Assembly: GCA_903819975.1 (NCBI GenBank)
Contig: CAIJFI010000008.1
Coordinates: 1-64,000, forward strand
Source of the DNA: an uncultured Bacteroidota bacterium
GTDB lineage: Bacteria > Bacteroidota > Bacteroidia > Chitinophagales > Chitinophagaceae
DNA: 64,000 nucleotides
Reading direction: 5' to 3'
Shown here one piece after another: positions 24,726-34,061 of the stretch. The notes under the pieces were generated by a model. It was not told where the DNA came from, did not search any database, and was given only the letters and a program-made list of their open reading frames with translations. The position numbers and the translations under genes were made by a program. Numbering within the stretch: position 1 is the first letter of the stretch; each line of letters starts with the position of its first letter.

Positions 24726-25246
24726 GTAAAATTCAACAATTAAGTTTTGTAAGTGCTGCTTTTATTTTTTGCATGCTAATTAGCAATATTGCCTTTGCAC
24801 AAACCATGCCTGCTTTTACAATGAGTAGTGTTGGTATAATTAGCAATACAAAAAGCAATGCTACTGCAATAAATTTTTCAAGTACCGCTAACTGTATAGA
24901 TGTGCAAACTGGCATTGCTGTTTTAAGTGGAACAAGAGCCAATGGCCAATTTGTAGTTAACTGTGATGTGCCTGTGCAATTTAATGCATTAGGAATAAAA
25001 TTATTTCCCAATCCAGTTGTGGGATTGACGAAAGTTAAATTTTTAAATACCCCTCCACTCACGGAATATTTCAACTTGACGGTTTGGACAATGGAAGGCG
25101 CAATGGCTATCTCCAGAAAAGAAACAGGTTACAATATTTATCAAGGAGTCATTATAGATATGGGAAAACTAATCGCAGGAACCTATATCATCAAAATTGA
25201 GTCTGCAAACTATGTAGATGCTATCAAATTTATAAAAGCTAATTAA
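24722..25246 (+). CDS. T9SS type A sorting domain protein
   Basis: 174 residues. Signal peptide (FIFCMLISNIAFAQ), about 70 residues of Ser/Thr/Asn-rich sequence with two Cys, then a T9SS type A sorting domain (IKLFPNPVVGLTKVKF, LTVWTMEGAMAISRK and GTYIIKIE) that sends cargo across the outer membrane by the type IX system. The cargo part is very small, so the protein may mostly be an anchor or adaptor for the adhesin gene that follows nine bases later. Its start overlaps the lipoprotein stop. Confidence 0.85.
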   Translation: MSKIQQLSFVSAAFIFCMLISNIAFAQTMPAFTMSSVGIISNTKSNATAINFSSTANCIDVQTGIAVLSGTRANGQFVVNCDVPVQFNALGIKLFPNPVVGLTKVKFLNTPPLTEYFNLTVWTMEGAMAISRKETGYNIYQGVIIDMGKLIAGTYIIKIESANYVDAIKFIKAN

Positions 25247-25254
25247 TACCCAAT

Positions 25255-28200
25255 ATGATCAACAATTTATCAAACACCATAAAAGCATTCATGTTACTTG
25301 TTTGTTTTTCATTTTTTCAAAATGAAATAAAAGCACAAACATTTGACAATGGCATATTTTTTCAAGCGCTTGCTAGGGACAGTTATTCAAACCCAGCAAA
25401 AGACAGAAAAATTTATGTTCAGTCTACAATTATTCAATCAAGTGTAACAGGTACAAAGGTACTTGTGGAAGAGTTTCAAGTTACTACGGATGCCTCAGGG
25501 GTATTTGGTATTAGCATTGGTAAGGGGACACGAACTTCTGGAACAATGTCTGGATTAAATAGCGTTGATTGGTCAGCAGGTCCTTACTTTTTAAATCTTC
25601 AAATTTCTATCACTCCGGTAGCTCCACTTGAAAACTGGAATTATGCTAAGGACTGGATAGATTTAGGTACTACCTCTTTTGGAACAGTGCCTTATGCGTT
25701 ACATGCTAAAACAGTTGCTGGTTTTGATACTAAATTAAATGTAAGTGATACGGCTAGAATGTTGTCTACTTATGCAAAAACGCAATTGGTAAACACAAAA
25801 TTAAATATTGCTGACACAATTACATTGTCAAATAGAATAAATTTAAAAGCAAACGCTTCAGATGTTGCTACTAATACAGCAAACATTGTAACAAACACAA
25901 ATAGCATTGCTACAAATGCTACTAATATTGCTACTAATACTGGAAATATTGCAGTTAATACAAGTGATATATCAACTTTAAATACAAATGTTGCAACTAA
26001 CACTGCGAACATAGCTAATAACACAAGTGACATTGCTTTAAAAGCGAATATTTCAAGTTTAGCAACTGTTGCTACAAGTGGAAGCTATAATGATTTAAGT
26101 GATAAACCTTCATTGCCTATTGCTGCTGCAAATACTTTGGGTGGCGTGAAAGTTGGGAATAATTTAGCAATAGACGCAAATGGAGTTTTATCTAGTACAG
26201 CAATTCCTTATGCAGGTGCAACAAGTGCCGTTAATTTAGGCGCATACGATTTAACTGTGAATGGATTACGTATTGGATTAGGTGGTAGCTTGATACCAAG
26301 TAATGTGGTAGTAGGTAAATCTGCAATGAATAATAATACTACTGGAGCTAATAATATTGCAGCAGGATTTGAGGCACTAAAATCAAACACTATTGGATAT
26401 TCAAACGCTGCTTTTGGCGGGGCTGCATTAACATCTAATACTACAGGTTTTTATAATACTGCTTTAGGTAAAGATGCCTTAAGAACTAATACTATAGGTT
26501 TAGAAAATACGGGTGTGGGTTTGTCTTCTTTATATAGTAATGCTGGTGCTAGTTACAATACTGCATTAGGTTCTTCCTCTTTAGTTGGAAATACAACTGG
26601 AGAATACAATACTGCAGTTGGTAGACAAGCTGCAGGAGCTACAACAATAGGATCAAATAATGTAGCCGTTGGAGCGGGGGCTTTAAATACTAATATAATT
26701 GGATCAAGTAATACAGCAATTGGTAGAAGCGCCGACGTTTCTGCAAATAATATTTCAAACTCAACTGCATTAGGTTATGGTGCAATTGTTACTGCTAATA
26801 ATTCAATCCAATTAGGAAATCTTAGTGTAACAAACGTTAAAACAAGTGGTACCGTTACTGCTGGTGAAGTTACTTATCCAAATGCACATGGTACAAATGG
26901 ACAGGTTTTAACAACAACAGGTAGTGGTGCATTAACATGGGCAACTCCAGCTAGCACAGCTAATGCATCCTCATTAACAGGTATTGTTAGTGTTGCAAAT
27001 GGTGGAACAGGACAAACAACTATACCAGGTATTTTAACAACATTGGGTTTATCAAGTAATAATATTGCAATTGGAAATGGTGCAGGATCAACTGGATTAG
27101 GGCCTAATGCAAATACGGTTGCTATAGGTGGTGGCGCTGGTCAAACAGCTCAAGGACAAAGTTCTATTGGTATTGGATATGTTGCTGGTTATGCTAACCA
27201 AGGAGCAAATTCATTGGCAATTGGTGGTAACGCTGCACAAAGTAATCAGGGACAACAAGCTGTTGCATTAGGTTTTGCCGCGGGTCAAAATGGTCAAGGT
27301 GCTTTTTCTGTTGCCTTAGGTGCATTTGCTGGTAATTCTCAAGTTGCAAATAGCATCGCAATAAATGCAACAGGTGCTAACTTAAATCCTAGTAACTCAG
27401 GTTTTTATGTAAATCCAGTTCGTGCTACAACTGCAACTTCTTCATTATTGTATTATAATACTTTGACTAAAGAAATTACTTCTGCTACAGGAAGTTTTGT
27501 TGATTTAACAACAGCACAAACTATTGCTGGTGTAAAAACATTTAGTTCAAACATAAATGTAAATGGAATTAATGTTGGTCGTGGTAATGGAAACAATGAT
27601 GAAAGTTTAGCGGTAGGAGCTGGTGCAATGGGATCATCTAATGTTAATGGTAAAAGAAATACCGCTATAGGTTATGGTGCAATGGCTAGATATAATGGTA
27701 CCTCATGGGATAATAATACAAGTGTTGGTTACAATAATTTACCTGGTATGACAAGCGGATCTGGGAATACTTCAGTAGGTGCAGAATCAATGATGGCAAA
27801 TGCAACAGGTACCCAAAATACATCTGTTGGAAATCAGTCTTTAATTAATACAACAGGGAATGATAATATTGGTATTGGTAAACGTTCAGGCCAAACAATA
27901 ACAACAGGAAGTCAAAATACAATTGTAGGTACCGATGCGGATGTTGCAACCAATAATTTAAACAATGCAACTGCAATTGGTTATGGTGCAAATGTTGCAG
28001 CAAGCAATACCATTCAATTAGGAAATACAAGTATTACAAATGTAAAAACTAGTGGTGCAATAACTGCAGGTGCTGTTACTTATCCGAAAGTTGATGGAAC
28101 AAATGGACAAGTGTTAACAAGTGACGGAAGCGGTACTGCAAGTTGGCAGTCTACGGCTAGTTTTATACATTATGTTGGAGAAAACTATGGGGGTGGTATC

Positions 28201-28656
28201 GTAGTAGCAGTTTGGAAGACAAGTGGAGTGGAGCATGGATTAATTGTTGCAAAAACTGATGCTAGTTCAGGTGTAGTTTGGAGTGATATTACAAATTCGA
28301 GTTCTAATGCCACAAGTTTAACAGATGGCTTATCAAATACTAATTTAATTATTATACAAAATTCAGGAAGCACTAGTGCTGCTAAGGTTGCAGATGATTT
28401 TACAGTAACTGATGCAAGTGGAACATTTAGTGATTGGTACTTACCATCAGTATCGGAATTTGGATTTGTATACATGTTAAAAGATGCGTTACCATTTTAC
28501 GGCTCTAATTCGTTTGATAATGGTAATTACAACACTTCAACTGAATCATCTGCAAATGCTTATTATGGCTATTCATTTAGCTCTTTTAGTGGTGGCAAAC
28601 AGAGTAATATGGGAAAAGGAAACTCGTTTCGAGTAAGAGCTATGAGAAGTTATTAA
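25255..28656 (+). CDS. Large YadA-head-like surface adhesin
   Basis: 1133 residues. Signal peptide to about residue 28, an N-terminal domain (EFQVTTDASGVFGISIGKG, GTVPYALHAK), a coiled-coil-like region at about 205-265 (repeats of NTxNIATNT type), a long run of YadA-head-like repeats with AxGxGA and NTAxG spacing, and a C-terminal DUF1566-like domain from about residue 970 (GGGIVVAVWKT, DWYLPSVSEFG). Two 80-residue blocks at 483-562 and 885-964 are near copies. No YadA anchor or T9SS domain is present, so secretion may depend on operon partners. Adhesion or phage-tail-like binding is inferred. A convergent feoB follows with only 10 bases between. Confidence 0.85.
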   Translation: MINNLSNTIKAFMLLVCFSFFQNEIKAQTFDNGIFFQALARDSYSNPAKDRKIYVQSTIIQSSVTGTKVLVEEFQVTTDASGVFGISIGKGTRTSGTMSGLNSVDWSAGPYFLNLQISITPVAPLENWNYAKDWIDLGTTSFGTVPYALHAKTVAGFDTKLNVSDTARMLSTYAKTQLVNTKLNIADTITLSNRINLKANASDVATNTANIVTNTNSIATNATNIATNTGNIAVNTSDISTLNTNVATNTANIANNTSDIALKANISSLATVATSGSYNDLSDKPSLPIAAANTLGGVKVGNNLAIDANGVLSSTAIPYAGATSAVNLGAYDLTVNGLRIGLGGSLIPSNVVVGKSAMNNNTTGANNIAAGFEALKSNTIGYSNAAFGGAALTSNTTGFYNTALGKDALRTNTIGLENTGVGLSSLYSNAGASYNTALGSSSLVGNTTGEYNTAVGRQAAGATTIGSNNVAVGAGALNTNIIGSSNTAIGRSADVSANNISNSTALGYGAIVTANNSIQLGNLSVTNVKTSGTVTAGEVTYPNAHGTNGQVLTTTGSGALTWATPASTANASSLTGIVSVANGGTGQTTIPGILTTLGLSSNNIAIGNGAGSTGLGPNANTVAIGGGAGQTAQGQSSIGIGYVAGYANQGANSLAIGGNAAQSNQGQQAVALGFAAGQNGQGAFSVALGAFAGNSQVANSIAINATGANLNPSNSGFYVNPVRATTATSSLLYYNTLTKEITSATGSFVDLTTAQTIAGVKTFSSNINVNGINVGRGNGNNDESLAVGAGAMGSSNVNGKRNTAIGYGAMARYNGTSWDNNTSVGYNNLPGMTSGSGNTSVGAESMMANATGTQNTSVGNQSLINTTGNDNIGIGKRSGQTITTGSQNTIVGTDADVATNNLNNATAIGYGANVAASNTIQLGNTSITNVKTSGAITAGAVTYPKVDGTNGQVLTSDGSGTASWQSTASFIHYVGENYGGGIVVAVWKTSGVEHGLIVAKTDASSGVVWSDITNSSSNATSLTDGLSNTNLIIIQNSGSTSAAKVADDFTVTDASGTFSDWYLPSVSEFGFVYMLKDALPFYGSNSFDNGNYNTSTESSANAYYGYSFSSFSGGKQSNMGKGNSFRVRAMRSY
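26701..26940 (+). repeat. Adhesin internal repeat, copy 1
   Basis: Encodes GSSNTAIG to SGALTW (80 residues). Shares NSTALGYGA, QLGN, TNVKTSG and GTNGQVLT-type positions with copy 2 1206 bases downstream, in the same frame. Confidence 0.75.
27907..28146 (+). repeat. Adhesin internal repeat, copy 2
   Basis: Encodes GSQNTIVG to GTASW (80 residues). Corresponds block by block to copy 1, which suggests an old tandem or segmental duplication inside the gene. Confidence 0.75.
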
Positions 28657-28666
28657 TGAAATAGCA

Positions 28667-30784
28667 CTACTTCAAAAAATAATAAATCCCCCAACTGGAT
28701 AAATAAGCAAGGCCCGTCATCATGAAAAATTGAATGGCGGGCCATTTCCATGATTGGGTTTCACGTTTTACAACAGCTAGTGTACTCATACATTGCATAG
28801 CGAGTACATAAAATACCATTAAGGATAAAGCGGCAGCAAAACTATACACTGCAGTACCATCCGGGCGTTTAGCGGCTCTTAACTTTTCGGTTAAGGAACT
28901 ATTATCAGCGGCCTCTACGCTATATAAAGTTGCCATCGTGCCCACAAAAACTTCACGTGCAGCAAATGATGTAATTATTGCAATTCCCATTTTCCAATCA
29001 AATCCTAAAGGAGCAATTGTTGGTTCAATAGCTTTTCCTAATACACCCGCATAAGAGTGTTCTAGCTTTTGCGTATGGTATATTTTATCTAAATGAGTTT
29101 GTTGTTCTGGATGCAAACTAATTTGTTGTGTATGAGTAGCTTCTACTTGTTGCATTTGATTGCTTGGTCCATAGTTGCTTAAAAACCATAATAACAAACT
29201 AATGACCATAATTACTTTACCAGCATCTGTAACAAATATTTTAGCTTTTTGAACCATCGTTACACCAACATTTTTCCAGCGTGGTGCACGGTATACTGGT
29301 AGTTCTAAAATAAAATAACTCTTCTCCTTTATTTTCACAAACCATTTTAAAACCATACTTGCAAGTAAAGCCATTACAATTCCAAGTAAGTACAGCCCCA
29401 TCATCACTAATCCTTGTAAGCTTAAAAATCCAAAATATATTTTCTTATCAATTACTAAAGAAATCAAAATAGTGTAAACAGGAAGTCTTGCACTACAACT
29501 CATAAATGGTGTCACCATTATAGTAAGTAGTCTTTCTTTTTTATTCTCAATATTTCTTGCACTCATAATGGCAGGCACTGCACATGCAAAGCCGCTAATC
29601 ATGGGCATTACACTTTTTCCATTTAATCCAACCTTACGCATTAGTTTGTCACTTAAAAAACTAATGCGCGCCATGTATCCTGTATCTTCTAACAAAGTAA
29701 TTAAGCCAAATAGAATCATTATTTGTGGAATGAATACAAAAATGCCACCAAGTCCTGCAACTATTCCATTCACTAATAAGTCTTCCCACCAAGCATTTGG
29801 TAAAATATTATTTAAGTAAGAAGTTAAATTGGTAAACACCCATTCAATGGCATCCATCGGATATCTTGCCATCCAAAACACCGATTGAAACAAAACAAAT
29901 AAAACAAATAATAGAATGGCATAACCTCCAACTCGGTGAAGAAAAATATTGTCTAACTTATCGGTTCTTTTTTTCTTGGCTGTAGGGTCTGGTTCTGTAA
30001 CCCTATTTTTCATTATTTCTTGTATGTGTCCATAACGCTGTAATATTTCCTGTGCCTGCGTTTTAGTGTGATTAAAATTATTATCAATTTCAATCTGCGC
30101 TATCTTTTCCTGCATTTCTTGCTCTAAAGGAAATGCTTCATGGTGCATTAAATAGTGCAATGCAGCATAATCGCTATGCGTTGGATATAATTTTTTGAAT
30201 GCGTCAATTGCATCAGGCGCTAAATTTTTATTGTCAATAAAACTTTCTTGATTTTTTGATCTTGGTGTTTCAATAATCCCAATCAATGCATTTTTTAATT
30301 CAGTAAGCCCTTTATTTTTTCTTGCATCTACTGCTACAACGGGTATTCCTAAATCGGCTTGCAATCCTGCCACATCTATTTTAATTCCTTTTTTTGCAGC
30401 CAAGTCGTTCATGGTTAAAGCCAAAACAACCGGTTTTTTCAAATCAATAATTTGACTACAAAAAAGCAAATTCCTTTTTAAATTACTAGCATCGGCAACA
30501 AGTAAAATTACATCGGTATGCATTTCCAAATCAACACCTATTAATACTTTATATGCTACCCATTCGTCTTCTCTTTTTGGATAAAAGCTGTAGGTACCCG
30601 GTAAGTCAATAAGGGTAGATGGATGTCCACCTAATTGTAGCTCACCCGTTTTTTTATCTACAGTAACGCCAGGGAAATTGCCCACCTTTTGGTTCAAGCC
30701 CGTTAAGGCATTGAAAAGTGAACTTTTACCACAGTTTGGGTTCCCCACTAAAGCAATATGTATACCAGCTTTCATTAGCAACAA
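28667..30784 (-). CDS. feoB: Ferrous iron transporter FeoB
   Basis: 705 residues. G domain at the N terminus (LVGNPNCGKSSLFNAL, LIDLPGTYSFYP), a short linker, then about eight to ten membrane helices with the Gate motifs (SGFACAVPAIMSAR, MSCSARLPVY). It imports Fe2+ driven by GTP. The start could be M4 at 30775 (MKAGIHIALVG), which is the usual FeoB beginning. No feoA gene or FeoA domain is adjacent. It is convergent with the adhesin and divergent from the peptidase, with an inverted repeat between. Confidence 0.97.
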   Translation of the reverse strand: MLLMKAGIHIALVGNPNCGKSSLFNALTGLNQKVGNFPGVTVDKKTGELQLGGHPSTLIDLPGTYSFYPKREDEWVAYKVLIGVDLEMHTDVILLVADASNLKRNLLFCSQIIDLKKPVVLALTMNDLAAKKGIKIDVAGLQADLGIPVVAVDARKNKGLTELKNALIGIIETPRSKNQESFIDNKNLAPDAIDAFKKLYPTHSDYAALHYLMHHEAFPLEQEMQEKIAQIEIDNNFNHTKTQAQEILQRYGHIQEIMKNRVTEPDPTAKKKRTDKLDNIFLHRVGGYAILLFVLFVLFQSVFWMARYPMDAIEWVFTNLTSYLNNILPNAWWEDLLVNGIVAGLGGIFVFIPQIMILFGLITLLEDTGYMARISFLSDKLMRKVGLNGKSVMPMISGFACAVPAIMSARNIENKKERLLTIMVTPFMSCSARLPVYTILISLVIDKKIYFGFLSLQGLVMMGLYLLGIVMALLASMVLKWFVKIKEKSYFILELPVYRAPRWKNVGVTMVQKAKIFVTDAGKVIMVISLLLWFLSNYGPSNQMQQVEATHTQQISLHPEQQTHLDKIYHTQKLEHSYAGVLGKAIEPTIAPLGFDWKMGIAIITSFAAREVFVGTMATLYSVEAADNSSLTEKLRAAKRPDGTAVYSFAAALSLMVFYVLAMQCMSTLAVVKRETQSWKWPAIQFFMMTGLAYLSSWGIYYFLK

Positions 30785-30847
30785 AGCTAACTTTTAAGAT
30801 TGGCTAAGACTTACGAAATTAGAAATTGGACTTCGTACTAAACAATA

Positions 30848-30861
30848 GTGACACAAGTCAC
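30848..30861. promoter_or_regulatory. GTGAC-N4-GTCAC inverted repeat
   Basis: GTGAC-ACAA-GTCAC, a 5-4-5 palindrome between feoB and the peptidase gene, about 64 bases upstream of the feoB start. Spacing like that of FNR/CRP-type sites; could control feoB. It may be chance. Confidence 0.3.
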
Positions 30862-30882
30862 CTATTTACTAGCTCCTTTACT

Positions 30883-30890
30883 TATTTTTG
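30883..30890 (+). promoter_or_regulatory. -7 promoter box of the M28 peptidase gene
   Basis: TATTTTTG matches TAnnTTTG, 18 bases before the ATG at 30909. Confidence 0.45.
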
Positions 30891-30908
30891 TGTTCAAATA
30901 TCAAAAGA

Positions 30909-32534
30909 ATGAGAAGAATAGCTATTGCAATGTTACTGTTTGCCCCAATTGGCCTTTTAGCACAAAAACTAAGTAAGTCCGATAAAGCCTTGATTCAAAA
31001 CTTAAAAGGTCATATTCAGTTTTTGGCAAGTGACGCATTAGAGGGTCGTCGTTCTGGTGATGTTGGAGAGCAAAAAGCAGTGGATTATGTTATTGCTCAA
31101 TACCAAGATTTAGCCATACATCCAATGGGTGAGAATGGATATATTCAAAATTTTCCAATTGACGAAGGAAAGCGATTTGATGCAAATGCGTTTATAAAAA
31201 TTAATAATCAAAAAGCAATTTTAGATTCTGATTTTTTTGCGTTGTCAAATAGTGGTTCCAATAATTTTAATGCTCATTCTTCGGTTGCATTAAACGAAGT
31301 AAACCAAGTATGGTTTAAAGATGTAAATGAAATACTTGAGGAAAATACCAGCAATCCTCATTTTGATATCAATGAATGGCTTGTTACCACTGCCTCTCAG
31401 CTTAAGAGTAAAGGTGCTGTTGCTTTGTTTTTACACAATAGTGGTAACTTAGTTGACAATATTCAGTTTAATAAATATGATACAGCAAAAGCTTTGGCAA
31501 TACCTGTAGTTTATTTTACAAAGCAAGGTTATGCAAAACATTTTAGCGACGAAACAGGCACTTATACAATTGAAGCAAAAGTTCAGTTTGAGCATCCAAC
31601 GCGTACTGCACATAATGTAGTTGGCTTTATAGATAACCATGCAGCAAATACAATTATACTTGGTGCACACCTGGATCATTTAGGTTACAATCAAGATAAG
31701 CATGGATTGGATTTAAATAACTTTATTCATAATGGTGCCGACGATAACGCTAGTGGTACTGCGGCTTTGATTGAATTAGCAAAATCACTTATTAAGAAAG
31801 CGCCTAAGAATAATAACTACTTAATTATACATTTTTCTGGTGAGGAATTAGGCTTGCTAGGAAGTAAATATTGGTTAGATCATCCTACTTACAAAGGAAA
31901 TTTTAATTACATGATCAATATGGATATGGTAGGTAGATATGATACGGCTCGTAAATTAACTATTGGTGGTTATGGAACTTCTAGTAAGTGGTCTGAGATT
32001 TTATCTAAAATTCCTACTACATTATTAACGCATTATGATAGTGCAGGAACTGGTCCAAGCGATCATGCAAGTTTCTATCGTAAAGATATGCCTGTGTTAT
32101 TTATGTTTACAGGAAGTCACTCAGACTATCACAAAGCAACAGATGATTGGGATAAAATTAATTATGAAGGGGAAAAAGATATTGTACGTTTAGTTCAAAA
32201 TATTATTAAAGCAACCGACAACTATAGCAAACTTGATTTCTTAAAAACACGCGAACAAAGTATGGGTAAAAGTACCAAGTTTACAGTGAGCTTAGGTGTC
32301 ATGCCTGACTACGCGTTTACTGGCACTGGCGTTAGGATTGAGGGCACTAGTCAAGGTAAATTAGGAGAGAAAATTGGATTAAAAAGTCAAGATGTTTTAA
32401 CGCAATTAGGTGACTATAAATTAATTGACGTAATGGGTTACATGCAAGCACTTGGTAAATTTAAGAAAGGTGATAAAACTACTTTAATTATAAAGAGAGC
32501 TAGCGAAGAAATGAAATTTGATATTCAATTTTAA
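30909..32534 (+). CDS. M28 family zinc aminopeptidase with PDZ domain
   Basis: From the ATG at 30909 the protein is 541 residues. Signal peptide (IAIAMLLFAPIGLLAQ), so it is periplasmic or surface. Zinc ligands of the M28 family are seen in LGAHLDHLG, GADDNASG, SGEELGLLGS, NMDMVGR and SDYHK. A PDZ-like domain is at the C terminus (SLGVMPDYAFTGTGVRI, then IGLKSQDVLTQLG). It cleaves N-terminal amino acids from peptides. It has its own promoter; the next gene is IPExxxVDY-like. Confidence 0.92.
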   Translation: MRRIAIAMLLFAPIGLLAQKLSKSDKALIQNLKGHIQFLASDALEGRRSGDVGEQKAVDYVIAQYQDLAIHPMGENGYIQNFPIDEGKRFDANAFIKINNQKAILDSDFFALSNSGSNNFNAHSSVALNEVNQVWFKDVNEILEENTSNPHFDINEWLVTTASQLKSKGAVALFLHNSGNLVDNIQFNKYDTAKALAIPVVYFTKQGYAKHFSDETGTYTIEAKVQFEHPTRTAHNVVGFIDNHAANTIILGAHLDHLGYNQDKHGLDLNNFIHNGADDNASGTAALIELAKSLIKKAPKNNNYLIIHFSGEELGLLGSKYWLDHPTYKGNFNYMINMDMVGRYDTARKLTIGGYGTSSKWSEILSKIPTTLLTHYDSAGTGPSDHASFYRKDMPVLFMFTGSHSDYHKATDDWDKINYEGEKDIVRLVQNIIKATDNYSKLDFLKTREQSMGKSTKFTVSLGVMPDYAFTGTGVRIEGTSQGKLGEKIGLKSQDVLTQLGDYKLIDVMGYMQALGKFKKGDKTTLIIKRASEEMKFDIQF

Positions 32535-32550
32535 CAAGTCTATTTAGTCA

Positions 32551-32994
32551 ATGAGTGCAAAATTAATTTTAAATCAAGACGAAATTAATGAACATGATTT
32601 TGAAGGTACACGTATCTTAGGAATCACTGCGCCCATTAAAAATTTTCAGTTTTGTATTTTATTAAATCAATACATGGGTTTTGAATTTAGATTTAATCCC
32701 GAACACGAAATTGCTTTAAAGAGAAAAAATAGGACTTATTATTTTTCTATGTATGAGGCCAATGAACCAAATACTACTATCCAACATTTTGTGTATCACA
32801 ATCAATACGACGGTGAATACTTGTTGCCCGAATTAAAGCATATGGACTTTATTTGGTGGATAAGAGGGGATTGGGTTGAAGACGAAAAAGTAAAAGAAAT
32901 TTCCCAAACCATTCGCGACATTAAAGGCGTACAATTGGTTGTGGAGTTGACTCCTGAGCATATAAAGAATAAGGGTAACCTTATATTTGAATAG
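32551..32994 (+). CDS. IPExxxVDY family protein
   Basis: 147 residues. The family's hallmark near the C-terminal half reads LPELKHMDFIWWIRGD here, that is LPE-three residues-MDF, so two core positions deviate from IPExxxVDY. The family is Bacteroidota-specific and of unknown function, in other genomes often next to pyruvate kinase; no kinase gene is here. It is 16 bases after the peptidase. Confidence 0.75.
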   Translation: MSAKLILNQDEINEHDFEGTRILGITAPIKNFQFCILLNQYMGFEFRFNPEHEIALKRKNRTYYFSMYEANEPNTTIQHFVYHNQYDGEYLLPELKHMDFIWWIRGDWVEDEKVKEISQTIRDIKGVQLVVELTPEHIKNKGNLIFE

Positions 32995-33005
32995 GTTATG
33001 TTGGC

Positions 33006-34058
33006 TTATGGCTCAACAACAATTCGCTTTCCAATATAATTTTCGCATACACCGATAGGTTCTGTATAATCAATGCCAGCAGCTATTAATACAGCTTGTA
33101 CTTCGCTTAATGAACTAGGTGTTACTGCTATTAATAATCCACCGTTTGTTTGTGGATCCGGTAAAATTAGGCTTGCCTCTTTTTCGTCAATACTTGCGTC
33201 TAACTGAATGCTCTCAGACGTTGCATTCCAGTTTCTTGCTGTTGCACCAGGTATTGCTTTTTGTGCAATATAATTTCTAACAACAGGAATCATTGGAATT
33301 TTAGCATAAGATAATCTTGCAGTTAAATTACTGCCTTCCATCATTTCGGTTAAGTGACCTGCTAAACCAAATCCAGTAACATCGGTCATTGCATGCACTC
33401 CTTTTATTTTTCCCAATGCTTCGCCAGCTTTATTTATTGTAGTTAATTGTTTAACTAATAAAGCTAAATCTGGTTCGGTTAACAATCCTCTTTTTTGAGA
33501 AGTTGCAAGTATCCCAACGCCTAATGGTTTTGTAATAATTAATACATCCCCTTCCTTAGCGGTATCATTTCTTTTTAAATTTTCTATAGCTACTAATCCG
33601 TTTACAACCAATCCAAAAATTGGATCTTGGCTATCAATGCTATGACCTCCTGCTATTACAATACCCGCTTCGGTACAGGTTTTGCGGGCACCCTCCATTA
33701 CTTGTGCTGCAACGCTTGCAGGTAATGTTGCTAGTGGCCAACCTAAAACAGCCAATGCGAAAATTGGTTTACCTCCCATTGCATAAACATCACTTATTGC
33801 ATTAGCCGCTGCAATTTGTCCAAAGGCAAATGCGTCATCTACAATTGGCATAAAAAAATCGGTGGTACTTATCATTGCCGTTTTTTCATCAATTTGATAA
33901 ACAGCTGCATCGTCCCTGCTATCATTCCCTACTAATAGTTGAGGGATATTATTTTTTGCACCAACATTATGTGCTGCTAATATTTCTGAAAGTACTGCTG
34001 GCGAAATTTTACATCCACATCCTCCGCCTTTACTATGTTGTGTTAATTTTATTTCCAT
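33006..34058 (-). CDS. selD: Selenide, water dikinase
   Basis: 350 residues. The active-site region HSKGGGCGCKISPAVL carries Cys, not selenocysteine, at the catalytic position, followed by GNDSRDDAAV (metal and ATP binding) and TTDFFMPIVDDAFAFGQIAAANAISDVYAMGGKP. It makes selenophosphate from selenide and ATP, used for selenocysteine or for the 2-selenouridine of tRNA. No selA, selB, selC or mnmH is in the window. Stop lies 11 bases from the previous convergent gene; birA is three bases upstream, likely one transcript. Confidence 0.96.
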   Translation of the reverse strand: MEIKLTQHSKGGGCGCKISPAVLSEILAAHNVGAKNNIPQLLVGNDSRDDAAVYQIDEKTAMISTTDFFMPIVDDAFAFGQIAAANAISDVYAMGGKPIFALAVLGWPLATLPASVAAQVMEGARKTCTEAGIVIAGGHSIDSQDPIFGLVVNGLVAIENLKRNDTAKEGDVLIITKPLGVGILATSQKRGLLTEPDLALLVKQLTTINKAGEALGKIKGVHAMTDVTGFGLAGHLTEMMEGSNLTARLSYAKIPMIPVVRNYIAQKAIPGATARNWNATSESIQLDASIDEKEASLILPDPQTNGGLLIAVTPSSLSEVQAVLIAAGIDYTEPIGVCENYIGKRIVVEP

Positions 34059-34061
34059 GAT

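Noticed and set aside
26300-28150. CRISPR array or tandem DNA repeat
   Set aside because: The repetition is in amino acid text of a YadA-head-like adhesin, with varied DNA and one long frame; no fixed repeat-spacer layout.
33995-34030. Selenocysteine in SelD
   Set aside because: The active site codes for Cys (GGGCGCK) and there is no in-frame TGA.
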